From positions 248,001 through 312,000 of the forward strand of contig NZ_OCTQ01000001.1 in the NCBI RefSeq assembly GCF_900232905.1: a stretch of DNA of 64,000 nucleotides, read 5' to 3'. The notes below the pieces were generated by a model that saw only the letters and a list, made by a program, of their open reading frames with translations, had not been told where the DNA came from and did no database searches. The position numbers and the translations under genes are program-made. The stretch is from Miniphocaeibacter massiliensis (GTDB taxonomy: Bacteria; Bacillota; Clostridia; Tissierellales; Peptoniphilaceae). Positions 38,959 to 48,765 of this stretch are shown one piece after another (position 1 is the first letter of the stretch; every line of letters starts with the position of its first letter).

Positions 38959-41202
38959 ATGGCTAAATCAAATAAGAAAAAGAAAAAAAACAAAAGTATA
39001 ACACAATCTACAGCAAAAAAAGTTGCTTTAATATTTTCTATAATCTTTGCAATAACATATGTTTTTTTAATTGCGAATAATACTGGATTTATTGGTGATT
39101 TTATTAAAGAATTTTATTTTAGAATTGCAGGATTAGGTTCTTATATATTTCCACTAATAATTATTTCAAATAGTATTTTGTATATATTTGATAAAATAAC
39201 ACCTAAGATAAAAAAAATATATATATTAATATACTGCTTGTTTATATTTTCGTTAATTATATTAGATTTAAATACAAATATAGGAAAGGACCTAACAGCT
39301 AGAATTAACATTTCAAACTACCTAGCTAATGAATTTAAAGGTGCAGGTAATATTGGTGCTTTTTTAGCATATATTCTCTTAAATTCTATTGGTAAAATAG
39401 GTATATATTTATTTTTTATAGTATTGCTATTTTTCTCAGGAGTTTATATTTTTGATATATCCATTAGTGAATTATATCAAGACATTAAAGATATTTCTAA
39501 AAGTTTTTTTGCTTTTATAGCAAGAAATATTAATAAAATGAAACAAAAAAAATCTATTAAACAAAATCAAAAAAAAAATACAAATAACTCTATTTTAAAA
39601 AAAGAAAATAATAAAAAAGAAAGTAATGATGATATTAGAATAGATAATATCGTATTTAATGACTACAAAGAAAATAATGATAATTTTAGTGCTGATAACA
39701 ATATAGACAAAGAAGACAATCTTGAAAATGATGAACAATTATCTGTAGAAGATTTTTCTATAAAAATCGAAAAAAAAGAGATACCTTATAAATTCCCTCC
39801 ACTAGAACTTTTAAAAGATTCTATTAAAGGAAGCAGTAATAATAAGGATGAAGTGTTAGAAAAAGCAAGAAAAATAGAAACAACTTTATCTAGCTTTGGA
39901 ATAGAAGCAGAAGTTACACAAATAGATAGAGGTCCTACTGTAACCTGTTATGAATTAGAGCCAGCTCCTGGTGTAAAAGTAAGTAAGATAGTAAATTTAG
40001 CAGATGATTTGGCTATGGGACTTGCTTCTTCTGAAATAAGAATTCAAGCTCCAATTCCTGGTAAATCTGTTGTTGGTATCGAAGTCCCAAATATTAATAA
40101 AGATGCTGTTTCACTAAAAGAAATAATAACTTCTGATGAATTTAATAACATAAATTCGTTACTTCCTATCGCTTTAGGAAAAAGTATTTCTGGAAAATCA
40201 ATAGTAACTTCAATAGATAAAATGCCACATCTTCTTATAGCAGGTGCAACAGGTAGTGGTAAATCTGTATGTATTAATACTATAATCATGAGCATTATTT
40301 ATAAAGCTAGTCCCGAAGATGTAAAGATGATATTAATTGACCCAAAAGTAGTTGAATTAAGCATATATAATAAAATACCTCACTTAGCTATACCGGTTGT
40401 TACAAATGCTAAAAAAGCTAATTTTGCTTTAAACTGGGCAGTTACAGAAATGGAAAGAAGATATAAAATATTTTCAGAGAATTACGTAAGAGATATTAAA
40501 TCTTACAACGGAAAAAATATAGATAACAGTCTTGAAAAATTACCGTATATTGTAATAATTATAGATGAATTATCTGATTTAATGATGGTTGCTGCTGGTG
40601 AAGTAGAGGATTCAATTGCTAGACTTGCTCAAATGGCACGAGCTTGTGGAATACATTTAATTGTAGCAACTCAAAGACCTTCTGTAGATGTAATTACTGG
40701 AACTATTAAAGCAAATATTCCTTCTAGAATTTCTTTTGCTGTATCATCTCAAATAGATTCAAGAACTATATTAGATATGTCTGGTGCAGAGAAATTACTT
40801 GGTATGGGTGATATGTTGTTCTTTCCATCAAATATTTCTAAACCTATAAGAGTCCAGGGAGCTTTTGTATCAGATAAAGAAGTAGAAAATGTAGTAGATT
40901 ACTTGAAAAATCAAAATATTACTGACTACAATGAAGAAATAATAAAAGATATAGATAAAAAACAAGAAGCTTCTGAAAGTTTTGAAAGTACAGACGAACT
41001 ATTCAATGATGCTGTAAAAATTATACTTGAAGAAAATTCTGCATCAATATCACTTTTGCAACGAAAAATGAAAATAGGATATGCTAGAGCTGGTAGACTT
41101 ATTGATGAAATGGAAGAACAAGGTATAGTAAGTGGTTATGAAGGAAGTAAACCAAGAAAAATTTTAGTAGGAAAAGACTATTTAAAGGACATGGGTGAGT
41201 AA
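38959..41202 (+). CDS. ftsK: DNA translocase FtsK/SpoIIIE
   Basis: It pumps DNA through the division septum. The 747 residues have four or so N-terminal membrane helices (about 20-175), then a Lys/Asn/Asp-rich linker (about 190-265). The alpha and beta motor domains follow, with Walker A LIAGATGSGKSVCIN and Walker B YIVIIIDELSDL, and finally the gamma winged helix (SISLLQRKMKIGYARAGRLIDEM), which reads DNA polarity sites. It is at the position of spoIIIE in Firmicutes. Whether the organism sporulates cannot be judged here. Confidence 0.96.
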   Translation: MAKSNKKKKKNKSITQSTAKKVALIFSIIFAITYVFLIANNTGFIGDFIKEFYFRIAGLGSYIFPLIIISNSILYIFDKITPKIKKIYILIYCLFIFSLIILDLNTNIGKDLTARINISNYLANEFKGAGNIGAFLAYILLNSIGKIGIYLFFIVLLFFSGVYIFDISISELYQDIKDISKSFFAFIARNINKMKQKKSIKQNQKKNTNNSILKKENNKKESNDDIRIDNIVFNDYKENNDNFSADNNIDKEDNLENDEQLSVEDFSIKIEKKEIPYKFPPLELLKDSIKGSSNNKDEVLEKARKIETTLSSFGIEAEVTQIDRGPTVTCYELEPAPGVKVSKIVNLADDLAMGLASSEIRIQAPIPGKSVVGIEVPNINKDAVSLKEIITSDEFNNINSLLPIALGKSISGKSIVTSIDKMPHLLIAGATGSGKSVCINTIIMSIIYKASPEDVKMILIDPKVVELSIYNKIPHLAIPVVTNAKKANFALNWAVTEMERRYKIFSENYVRDIKSYNGKNIDNSLEKLPYIVIIIDELSDLMMVAAGEVEDSIARLAQMARACGIHLIVATQRPSVDVITGTIKANIPSRISFAVSSQIDSRTILDMSGAEKLLGMGDMLFFPSNISKPIRVQGAFVSDKEVENVVDYLKNQNITDYNEEIIKDIDKKQEASESFESTDELFNDAVKIILEENSASISLLQRKMKIGYARAGRLIDEMEEQGIVSGYEGSKPRKILVGKDYLKDMGE

Positions 41203-41745
41203 ATGAATATAGCTAATAAATTTACAATATTTAGATTGGTCTTAATACCAGTATTTATTGTATTAATGATATTTTTAGGAATTAAAAGTGTAATACCAGG
41301 AGCTGTTTTTGTAATAGCTTCATTGACAGACTTTATTGACGGACATCTTGCTAGAAGTAGAAATTTAGTTACTACTTTTGGAAAATTCTTAGATCCTTTG
41401 GCTGATAAAATGCTAGTTGCAGCAGCATTAATAATGCTTATAGAGTTAAAGTATGTTTCAGCTTGGACTGTTTGCATTGTAATAGCTAGAGAATTTGCAA
41501 TAACAGGTTTTAGAATATTAGCAGCCTCAAATGGAATAACAATAGCAGCAAGTTATTGGGGTAAATTCAAAACAGTATCTCAATTTATAGCTATTATTCT
41601 AATATTATTTAGTGGATCAATATTAAGCTTTGTTCCAATGACAATAACAAATATAATTTATTACATTTCAGTAGTTCTTACTCTAATTTCGGGTATAGAT
41701 TATATTATTAAAAATATTCAAGTTTTAGACTTAGAAAATATATAA
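41203..41745 (+). CDS. pgsA: CDP-diacylglycerol-glycerol-3-phosphate 3-phosphatidyltransferase
   Basis: It makes phosphatidylglycerol phosphate, the precursor of phosphatidylglycerol and cardiolipin. The 180-residue membrane protein has the CDP-alcohol phosphotransferase motif DFIDGHLARSRNLVTTFGKF (Dx2DGx2ARx8Gx3D pattern, completed by LDPLADK). The ATG begins directly after the ftsK stop codon. The pgsA-recA order is common in Firmicutes. Confidence 0.95.
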   Translation: MNIANKFTIFRLVLIPVFIVLMIFLGIKSVIPGAVFVIASLTDFIDGHLARSRNLVTTFGKFLDPLADKMLVAAALIMLIELKYVSAWTVCIVIAREFAITGFRILAASNGITIAASYWGKFKTVSQFIAIILILFSGSILSFVPMTITNIIYYISVVLTLISGIDYIIKNIQVLDLENI

Positions 41746-41754
41746 GGAGAATAT

Positions 41755-42807
41755 ATGGCTATAAATTTTACAGACGATAAAAATAAAAATCAAGCTTTGC
41801 AAGATACTTTTAAAAATATAGAGAAGCAATTTGGAAAAGGTGCTGTAATGCGCTTAGGAGATGCTCCAAGACAAAATATAGATTCTATTCCTACAGGAGC
41901 AATTAATTTAGATGTTGCTTTGGGAATAGGAGGACTTCCTAGAGGAAGAGTAGTTGAAATCTATGGACCAGAGTCTTCAGGGAAAACAACCTTAGCTTTA
42001 CATGTAGTTGCTGAAGCTCAAAAAGCTGGTGGATTAGCAGCTTTTATAGATGCAGAACATGCTTTAGATGCACAATATGCTGAAAAATTAGGTGTAAATA
42101 CAGATGATTTAATAATTTCTCAGCCAGATACTGGTGAGCAAGCATTAGCTATTTGTGAATCATTAGTTAGAAGTAGTGCATTAGATGTTGTAGTTGTAGA
42201 TTCTGTCGCAGCTTTAGTTCCTAGAGCTGAAATTGAAGGTGATATGGGAGATAGCCATATGGGACTTCAAGCAAGATTAATGTCTCAAGCTTTAAGAAAA
42301 CTAACAGCAGTAATTTCAAAAGCTAATACAACAGTAATATTTATTAATCAATTAAGAGAAAAAATCGGTGTAATGTTTGGTAATCCTGAAACTACTACAG
42401 GTGGTAGAGCTTTGAAATTCTACTCCAGTGTGAGAATTGAAGTAAGAAGAGCCGAAGCTATAAAAGACGGTGACAGTATCATTGGAAATAGAACTAGGGT
42501 AAAAGTTGTAAAAAATAAGGTAGCACCTCCATTTAAGCAAGTTGAGTTTGATATAATGTATGGACTAGGTATTTCAAAAACAGGTACATTACTAGATTTA
42601 GCTGCTGATGCTGATATAGTCAATAAAGCTGGTGCATGGTACTCTTATGAAGGTGAAAGACTTGGTCAAGGAAGAGAAAAAGCTAAAGATTATTTAGAAA
42701 ATAATACCGATATTTTAAATGAAATATCAGAAAAAATATACAAACATTATGGAATTACTGAAAATAATGAAGAAGTAATTTCAGAAGACGTAAATTTAGA
42801 AGAATAA
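41755..42807 (+). CDS. recA: Recombinase RecA
   Basis: RecA drives homologous strand exchange and stimulates LexA self-cleavage. It has Walker [10 protein letters not shown], the [17 protein letters not shown] Walker B and L1 region, the [21 protein letters not shown]2 region, and an acidic C-terminal tail. The 350 residues are standard. No LexA-like box was seen close to it; it follows pgsA after 9 bases, so its SOS control, if any, is not visible here. recX does not follow. Confidence 0.98.
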   Translation: MAINFTDDKNKNQALQDTFKNIEKQFGKGAVMRLGDAPRQNIDSIPTGAINLDVALGIGGLPRGRVVEIYGPESSGKTTLALHVVAEAQKAGGLAAFIDAEHALDAQYAEKLGVNTDDLIISQPDTGEQALAICESLVRSSALDVVVVDSVAALVPRAEIEGDMGDSHMGLQARLMSQALRKLTAVISKANTTVIFINQLREKIGVMFGNPETTTGGRALKFYSSVRIEVRRAEAIKDGDSIIGNRTRVKVVKNKVAPPFKQVEFDIMYGLGISKTGTLLDLAADADIVNKAGAWYSYEGERLGQGREKAKDYLENNTDILNEISEKIYKHYGITENNEEVISEDVNLEE

Positions 42808-42810
42808 TTT

Positions 42811-42840
42811 AAACCTCCTTTGATTATAAGGAGGTTTTAT
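42811..42840 (+). terminator. Hairpin after recA
   Basis: AAACCTCCTT-TGATTAT-AAGGAGGTTT is a 10-bp stem with a short T run. It can end the recA message. The left arm also contains an anti-Shine-Dalgarno-like CCTCC. Confidence 0.7.
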
Positions 42841-42852
42841 TGTAGGTGAGTA

Positions 42853-43821
42853 ATGAAATTTTTATTTTTTACAGACACACATATTAGAGCAACAAATCCT
42901 GTATCTCGTTTAGATAACTATCTTGAAACTACTAAAAATAAATTTTTAGAAGTTAAAGATATAATTGAAAGTAATAATATAGATTTTGTATTACATGGTG
43001 GAGATTTTTTTGATAGACCTGATGTTCCAGTGAAAATAGTTGGGGAATTTGCAAATATATTAAAATCTTTTAATGTTCCTATATATATGATTAGTGGTAA
43101 TCATGATATTTTTGGTCATAATCCAATTACCATAGAAAGGTCTATGCTAGGTTTATTAGATACACTTGGAATAGTAAATATTATTGAAAAAGATAAGCCT
43201 ATTATATTAGAAAGAAATAATTTAAAGATACAAATATCTGGATGCCCTTATGTTTATGATATCGATTCAGAATATAAAAATTATTACTTCCCTGAAAAAT
43301 TAAACGATGTTGACTATCATATTTTTATGATACATAGTTTCTTGCTAGATAAGCCATTTTTAGATACTATTAGTCATACATTAATTGATGAAGTTTCAGA
43401 TGTAGATGCAGATATAATTTTATCGGGTCATTACCATACTGGATTTGGTGTAAAAAAAGTAAATAATAAATACTTTATTAATCCAGGAAGTTTATTGAGA
43501 ACAAATAGTAGTAAACCTGAAAGAGCAAGAATTCCTGAAGTTATTATTTTAGATTTATCAAAAAAAAATATTTTAATTGAAGAAATAAAATTGAAAACTG
43601 CAAAGCCAGGAGAAGAAGTATTAGATATTAATAGCAATATTGAAAAAATTGGTTCAGAAGCTTTAGAAGAATTTAAATTACTAGTTAGACAAAATGCAGT
43701 ATTAGAAAATTATAATGTTTATGAAATTTTAAAAGAAATCTCAAATAAAAATAACTTTCCAACTTCTATACTAGAAGAAGCACTAAAAAGATTAGAGGAA
43801 GTAGAAGGTAATGTAAATTGA
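42853..43821 (+). CDS. SbcD/Mre11-like metallophosphoesterase
   Basis: A probable nuclease partner of the ATPase encoded next. The 322-residue protein has the calcineurin-like metal motifs in order: FFTDTHIRATNP, LHGGDFFDRP, ISGNHDIFG, FMIHSF and LSGHYHTGFG. The C-terminal cap (residues about 240-320) is short compared with that of SbcD. Its stop overlaps the start of the ATPase gene by 4 bases (ATGA-type), a strong sign of a coupled complex. It is not the usual sbcD, judging by the divided partner. Confidence 0.88.
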   Translation: MKFLFFTDTHIRATNPVSRLDNYLETTKNKFLEVKDIIESNNIDFVLHGGDFFDRPDVPVKIVGEFANILKSFNVPIYMISGNHDIFGHNPITIERSMLGLLDTLGIVNIIEKDKPIILERNNLKIQISGCPYVYDIDSEYKNYYFPEKLNDVDYHIFMIHSFLLDKPFLDTISHTLIDEVSDVDADIILSGHYHTGFGVKKVNNKYFINPGSLLRTNSSKPERARIPEVIILDLSKKNILIEEIKLKTAKPGEEVLDINSNIEKIGSEALEEFKLLVRQNAVLENYNVYEILKEISNKNNFPTSILEEALKRLEEVEGNVN

Positions 43822-45260
43822 AACTTTTAAAGAGAATAGAATTAAAAAATTTCCAGTCTCATAAATATACAGATATTTATTTTGACGATAAAGTTAATGT
43901 AATAATAGGTTCATCTGATAGTGGTAAAACGGCTATTATTCGAGGTATGAAATGGGCTCTATTCAATGAACCTTCGGGTAACGAATTTATGAGAAAAGGT
44001 TCAAATGATACTTATGTAACTCTTTATTTTAACAATAACTTAATTATTAAAAGAGGAAGAATTAAAGCGAAAAATTATTATGAAATAACTCTACCAGGCG
44101 GAAATACTGAAAGATTTGAAGGTTTTGGTAAAAAAGTACCTCAAGAAATTAAAGAATTTACTGGAATTGATAAAGTAAAATTAGATGGTGACAATTTAAT
44201 ATCACTAAGTATTTCTGATCAGCTAGAAAGTCCTTTTCTATTAACGGAAACACCTTCTATAAAGGCCTTGGCCATTGGCAAGATTGCAGGTGTAGAAACT
44301 ATAGATATAGCTTTAAATAAATTGTCTAAAGATATGCGAGAGATAGAAACTCAAAAAAAATCTTTAGAAAAAGAAAAGAAAATTCAAGAGGAAAAACTTG
44401 AAAAATTTGATTTTTTAGAAAAAGAAAAAAAAGAATTAGAATATATTGAAGTTATTTTAGATAAAATTAATAGTAAAAAAATATTGTTAGATAAGATGAA
44501 ACTATTAAATAATAAAATATGTACTATTAACAATGATATAGATAAAACAAATTTAATTATTTTTAAATACAGAAATAACGAACAATTAAATCTTATATTT
44601 AAACAAATAAATTATAAACTTGATAAGTATAATATTTCCCAAGAAATTTTTCTGAAATATGAATATTTAAAATTAAATATCTTAAAATATAATAAGGTAT
44701 TAGAAAGTACAAAGAATATTAATGACTTGTTTGAAAAAATTATTAATATCGAAAATCTTAATTTAAAATATGTTTCCTTAGATACGTTGTATTCAAAATA
44801 TAGTTATATAAATAATAATACATTAAAACTTTCTAACTTTATTGAAAAAGATACATCCGTAAAATTAGATGATTTTTATAATAAGATAATCAGGTTATCA
44901 AATAAATATACTAAATTAAATGATATTTTCTATAAGTTGAATATAGTAAATGAAAGAATAAATAAAGGAACTATTTATATAAATAGGTTCAATAATATTA
45001 AATTAGTAGAAATAAATTATAATGATATATTAATGTTACTTGAAAAATTAATTCAACTATACAAATATTTTAAATTATATAGTCAAATAAATAATAAATT
45101 AAAATCTGTACAAGAAGATGAGAGTAAATTATCCATTGATTTTTCTTTACTTTTGAAAAACTATATAGATTTATTAAAAGAATTATCTATTTGTCCATAT
45201 TGTTATAGTGAATTGGATCAAGAACATCTTAATAAAATAATTGAGGAGTACGAGATTTAA
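43818..45260 (+). CDS. Rad50/SbcC-like ATPase, N-terminal half with zinc hook
   Basis: This 480-residue protein holds only the first half of a Rad50-type ATPase. The N terminus is a typical SMC-like head (KRIELKNFQSHKYTDIYF) with Walker A GSSDSGKT at residues 31-38. A long charged coiled coil follows. A CPYC motif (Cys459-Cys462) of zinc-hook type lies 18 residues before the stop codon. No Walker B, signature or D-loop is present, so it cannot hydrolyse ATP alone. The missing head lobe is encoded two genes downstream (45499-46155). Confidence 0.85.
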   Translation: MKLLKRIELKNFQSHKYTDIYFDDKVNVIIGSSDSGKTAIIRGMKWALFNEPSGNEFMRKGSNDTYVTLYFNNNLIIKRGRIKAKNYYEITLPGGNTERFEGFGKKVPQEIKEFTGIDKVKLDGDNLISLSISDQLESPFLLTETPSIKALAIGKIAGVETIDIALNKLSKDMREIETQKKSLEKEKKIQEEKLEKFDFLEKEKKELEYIEVILDKINSKKILLDKMKLLNNKICTINNDIDKTNLIIFKYRNNEQLNLIFKQINYKLDKYNISQEIFLKYEYLKLNILKYNKVLESTKNINDLFEKIINIENLNLKYVSLDTLYSKYSYINNNTLKLSNFIEKDTSVKLDDFYNKIIRLSNKYTKLNDIFYKLNIVNERINKGTIYINRFNNIKLVEINYNDILMLLEKLIQLYKYFKLYSQINNKLKSVQEDESKLSIDFSLLLKNYIDLLKELSICPYCYSELDQEHLNKIIEEYEI

Positions 45261-45261
45261 A

Positions 45262-45498
45262 ATGGATTACAGTAAAAAAATAAATGAGCTAAAAACTCAA
45301 TTAGATGATGCAAAAATTAAAAGAGCTAGAGCTGAATCAACTTTGGAAGGACTAAATAAGCAAAAAGAAGAACTTTTAGAAGAGGTTAAATTATTAGGTG
45401 TAGAGCCTGAAAATTTAGAAATAGAAATAAAAAATTTAGAAAATGAAATAGATGGATTATTATTTGAGGCAAGTAAATTATTACCTAAGGATATTTAA
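45262..45498 (+). CDS. Small coiled-coil protein between the two Rad50-like halves
   Basis: A 78-residue, almost wholly helical, highly charged protein with heptad-like Leu spacing (KKINELKTQLDDAKIKRARA; LEIEIKNLENEIDGLLFEA). It has its own GAGGAG ribosome binding site and ATG. It lies where the returning arm of a Rad50 coiled coil would be, between the zinc hook and the C-terminal head. It could be a separate linker subunit of the same complex. That is inferred from context. Confidence 0.7.
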   Translation: MDYSKKINELKTQLDDAKIKRARAESTLEGLNKQKEELLEEVKLLGVEPENLEIEIKNLENEIDGLLFEASKLLPKDI

Positions 45499-46155
45499 AT
45501 GATAGATTTAGATTATGATGAAATTTCAAAACTTTATGAAAATAGAAAAAACAATTATCAATTAGCATTAGGTCAAAAAGAAGAAATAAATAATAATATT
45601 CAGAGAATAGATGATAGTATTGAAAAATTAATTAATGAAAATGAAAATTTAATATTGGTCGATAGCTTATTAAAACAAACTGCTGACTTTTCAAGAGAGC
45701 AAGCCAGTAAACAAATAGAATCTATAGTATCAAGTTGTTTAAATTTAGTTTTTAATAATAATTTAGAATTCAAAATAGAATTAAGTCAACTTAGAGGAAA
45801 AAATAGTGCTGAATTCTTTGTTGTAGAAAAAAAAGAAGATCAAGTATATCAATATAAAATCCAAGATAGCAGAGGTGGGGGAGTAATTGATATTATTTCA
45901 TTAGCTTTAAGATTAGCTTTTTTATTGAAATATAAACCTGAAATCGAGGGTCCCTTAATACTGGATGAACCAGCAAAACATGTAAGTGAAGATTATATAT
46001 TTAATGTTGCTAATTTTATAAAAAAAATATCAGAAGAATTTGACAAACAAATAATTTTGATATCACATAATGAACATATTTCTTCAATTGGAGATAAATG
46101 CTATCGCATTATAAAAAAAGATTTAATTTCAGAAATTGAAACAATAAACTTTTAG
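45499..46155 (+). CDS. Rad50/SbcC-like ATPase, C-terminal head
   Basis: This 218-residue protein supplies the second ATPase lobe. It starts with a short coiled coil (about residues 10-75). A signature-like loop (DSRGGGVIDIISLALR, residues about 123-138), Walker B GPLILDEPAKHVS (Asp156-Glu157) and the switch His in ILISHNEHI follow. It has no Walker A. Its ATG follows the preceding stop codon without a gap, with AAGGA upstream. It should pair with the N-terminal half encoded at 43818 to form an active head. Confidence 0.85.
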   Translation: MIDLDYDEISKLYENRKNNYQLALGQKEEINNNIQRIDDSIEKLINENENLILVDSLLKQTADFSREQASKQIESIVSSCLNLVFNNNLEFKIELSQLRGKNSAEFFVVEKKEDQVYQYKIQDSRGGGVIDIISLALRLAFLLKYKPEIEGPLILDEPAKHVSEDYIFNVANFIKKISEEFDKQIILISHNEHISSIGDKCYRIIKKDLISEIETINF

Positions 46156-46172
46156 TGACTAAAGCAATTTTC

Positions 46173-46201
46173 TTGACATTTTTTTCTGTTAAGTTTATAC
46201 T
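46173..46201 (+). promoter_or_regulatory. Promoter upstream of rny
   Basis: A perfect TTGACA and TATACT are separated by 17 bases. The predicted start is just before the leader hairpin. Confidence 0.8.
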
Positions 46202-46210
46202 TAATATGTA

Positions 46211-46245
46211 AATATAACAAAATTTTAATATTTTGTTATATTTTT
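46211..46245 (+). terminator. Terminator-like hairpin in the rny leader
   Basis: A 13-bp perfect stem AATATAACAAAAT/ATTTTGTTATATT with a 6-base loop is followed by five T residues. It lies only a few bases downstream of the promoter at 46173, so it could act as an attenuator for rny as well as a terminator for the upstream gene set. Confidence 0.7.
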
Positions 46246-47829
46246 ATGAATTTTGAAAATTTAATATTGAGGGGGTGCGTTATTATTAATAACGTATTAA
46301 TTATTGCTGGTGTTGGCATAATTTCCCTTATAATCGGCTTGTTAGTCGGATTTTTAATAAGAAAAAACATATCTGAAAAAACAATTGGTAGTGCGGAATC
46401 ACATGCAGCTAAAATTATTGAAGATGCAAGTAGAGAAGCTGAATCTACTAAAAAAGCTATGTTAGTTGAAGCAAAAGACGAAATTTTTAAATTAAGAACC
46501 GATCAAGAAAATGAAAATCGTGAAAGTAGATTAGAAATTCAGAAGTCAGAAAAGAGAATTCTTCAAAAAGAGGAAAATCTTGACAAGAAAAGTGATAATC
46601 TAGAAAAGAAAAGTTTAAAATTAGAATCTGAATTAAAAAAATTAGAGTCAAGAGAAAAAGAAATTCAGGAGCTTATTGACAAACAAACTGATGAATTGGA
46701 AAGGGTTGCAAACTTAACTCGAGACGAAGCTAAACAAATACTTTTAAATGAACTTAGAGAACAAGTAACCCACGAACAAGCAATGATTATAAAGGAATTG
46801 GAAGCTAAAACTAAGGAAGAAGCTGACAAATTTGCTCGTGAAATTATTTCAACTTCTATACAAAGATATGCAGCAGATTATGTTGCTGAATCGACAGTAT
46901 CCGTTGTTACACTACCTAATGATGAAATGAAAGGTAGAATAATTGGTAGAGAAGGTAGAAATATTAGAGCGTTTGAAACATTAACAGGTGTAGACTTAAT
47001 TATCGATGATACTCCAGAAGCTGTAGTACTTTCTGCGTTCAATCCAGTTAGACGTGAAATTGCAAGAATTGCTTTAGAAAAACTAATTGTAGATGGACGT
47101 ATACATCCTACAAGAATTGAGGATATGGTTGATAAAGCTACGAAAGAAGTTGATCATACCATAAAAGAAAATGGTGAAAATGCCTGTGATGATACAAATG
47201 TTCACGGATTACACCCTGAAGTGGTGAAACTTTTAGGAAAGTTACATTATAGAACTAGTTATGGTCAAAATGTATTAAAACATTCTATAGAAGTTTCAAA
47301 TATTGCTGGCATGATGGCAGCAGAATTAGGTGCAGATGTAAAACTCGCTAAAAGAGGAGGGTTATTACATGATTTAGGCAAAGCTTTAGATCATGAAATA
47401 GAAGGTCCTCATGTTGAATTAGGAGTTCAAGCTGCTAAAAGATTTAAAGAAAAACCAGAAGTTATTAATTGTATTGAGTCACACCATGGAGATGTTGAGC
47501 CAACTTCTATAGAAGCTGTATTAGTTCAAGCCGCAGATGCAATTTCAGCAGCAAGACCTGGTGCAAGACGAGAATCAATTGAAAATTATATTCAAAGACT
47601 ACAAAACTTAGAAGAAATTTCTAATTCATTTGATGGAGTTGAAAAATCTTTTGCTATACAAGCAGGTAGAGAATTACGAATAATGGTAAAACCTGAATCA
47701 ATATCAGAAGATAAAATGGTAATATTAGCAAGAAATATTTCAACTAGAATTGAAGAAGAATTAGAGTATCCTGGTCAAATAAAAGTTAATGTTATAAGAG
47801 AAAGTCGTGTAACAGATTATGCAAAATAG
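46246..47829 (+). CDS. rny: Ribonuclease Y
   Basis: RNase Y is a membrane-anchored endoribonuclease that starts mRNA decay in Firmicutes. It has an N-terminal membrane helix ([20 protein letters not shown]), a long coiled coil (about residues 45-200), a KH domain ([17 protein letters not shown]), and an HD domain ([17 protein letters not shown]). The start is uncertain. The ATG at 46246 has no ribosome binding site and touches the leader hairpin. A strong GAGGGGGTG at 46269-46277 is followed in frame by ATT codons at 46282 and 46285 but by no ATG, GTG or TTG before the membrane helix. Confidence 0.93.
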   Translation: MNFENLILRGCVIINNVLIIAGVGIISLIIGLLVGFLIRKNISEKTIGSAESHAAKIIEDASREAESTKKAMLVEAKDEIFKLRTDQENENRESRLEIQKSEKRILQKEENLDKKSDNLEKKSLKLESELKKLESREKEIQELIDKQTDELERVANLTRDEAKQILLNELREQVTHEQAMIIKELEAKTKEEADKFAREIISTSIQRYAADYVAESTVSVVTLPNDEMKGRIIGREGRNIRAFETLTGVDLIIDDTPEAVVLSAFNPVRREIARIALEKLIVDGRIHPTRIEDMVDKATKEVDHTIKENGENACDDTNVHGLHPEVVKLLGKLHYRTSYGQNVLKHSIEVSNIAGMMAAELGADVKLAKRGGLLHDLGKALDHEIEGPHVELGVQAAKRFKEKPEVINCIESHHGDVEPTSIEAVLVQAADAISAARPGARRESIENYIQRLQNLEEISNSFDGVEKSFAIQAGRELRIMVKPESISEDKMVILARNISTRIEEELEYPGQIKVNVIRESRVTDYAK

Positions 47830-47835
47830 AAAATT

Positions 47836-47866
47836 AAACTATTACATATATTGTAATAGTTTTTTC
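47836..47866 (+). terminator. Terminator after rny
   Basis: An 11-bp stem AAACTATTACA/TGTAATAGTTT with a 5-base loop is followed by T residues. Confidence 0.8.
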
Positions 47867-47923
47867 TGTTTTATATACTATAATTAGTGATTATGTAATA
47901 AATTTAAAATTAAGGTGATTAAA

Positions 47924-48754
47924 TTGTATGATTTACATTTGCATTCAACATATTCTGATGGGATAGTTAATATTAATGATATAGTCAATGCTATTAATAT
48001 GATAGGTATAGAAGGCTTCTCTATTACAGATCATGATAATATAGAAGGAGTAAATTTATCCGAAAGTTTATCTAGAAAATATAATTTAGATTTTATTTCT
48101 GGAATAGAGTTTGGAATAACATATAAAGGAAAGGAAATACATATTCTAGGATATTTTATAGACATCAAAAATTCTAATATATTAAATTTAATTAAACTTG
48201 CTAAAGAAGATAGAATAAATAGAACAAATAAAATTATTAATAAGTTAAATAGCTTAGGTATAAAAGTAAATATAGATGAGTTGAAAAACTACTCGAAAAA
48301 AGATATTATTAGTAGAAGCCACTTTGCTAATTTATTAGTTAATAAGGGATATTGCAAATCTATAAAAGAAGCTTTTTCTAAATATTTAGATTATTCTGGA
48401 TTAGCATATGTAAGTAAGAATTTTGCAAAACCTTATGAAATAATTAGAACTATAAAAGATACAGGAGGAGTAAGTATTTTAGCTCATCCTTCAACAATTA
48501 ATAACGATGAAATAGTAAAAGAAATTATATATTTTGGTATTGATGGATTAGAAATTATTAATTCTAAACATGCATTAAGTGACATAATTAAGTATTATGA
48601 TTTAGCAAATCAATTTAAACTTATTAAAACCTCAGGAAGTGATTGCCACGGAAAATTAATATCAAAATACAAATATATTGGCAGATATACACAAAACAAA
48701 AAAAATATAAATAACATTAAAAATTTACATGAATTTAGAATAAATGGAATATAG
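47924..48754 (+). CDS. PHP-domain phosphoesterase
   Basis: A 276-residue PHP-superfamily protein, related to enzymes that hydrolyse nucleotide 3'-phosphates or nucleoside diphosphates (RNase AM/YciV-like). Metal motifs are present: YDLHLHSTYSDG, ITDHDNIEG, GIEFGI, SRSHFANLL, ILAHPST and SGSDCHGK. The family often acts on pAp or on 5' ends of RNA. The substrate here is not known. A TTG start at 47924 with TAAGGTG upstream is preferred; a GTG at 47915 overlaps that ribosome binding site. Confidence 0.87.
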   Translation: MYDLHLHSTYSDGIVNINDIVNAINMIGIEGFSITDHDNIEGVNLSESLSRKYNLDFISGIEFGITYKGKEIHILGYFIDIKNSNILNLIKLAKEDRINRTNKIINKLNSLGIKVNIDELKNYSKKDIISRSHFANLLVNKGYCKSIKEAFSKYLDYSGLAYVSKNFAKPYEIIRTIKDTGGVSILAHPSTINNDEIVKEIIYFGIDGLEIINSKHALSDIIKYYDLANQFKLIKTSGSDCHGKLISKYKYIGRYTQNKKNINNIKNLHEFRINGI

Positions 48755-48765
48755 GGGGAGTATGT

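Noticed and set aside
43818-46155. A single sbcC gene broken by frameshifts (pseudogene)
   Set aside because: All three reading frames begin with ATG and have ribosome binding sites at sensible distances, breaks fall next to domain borders, and all ATPase motifs are intact. A sequencing error cannot be fully excluded without relatives, so this remains listed as a finding to verify.
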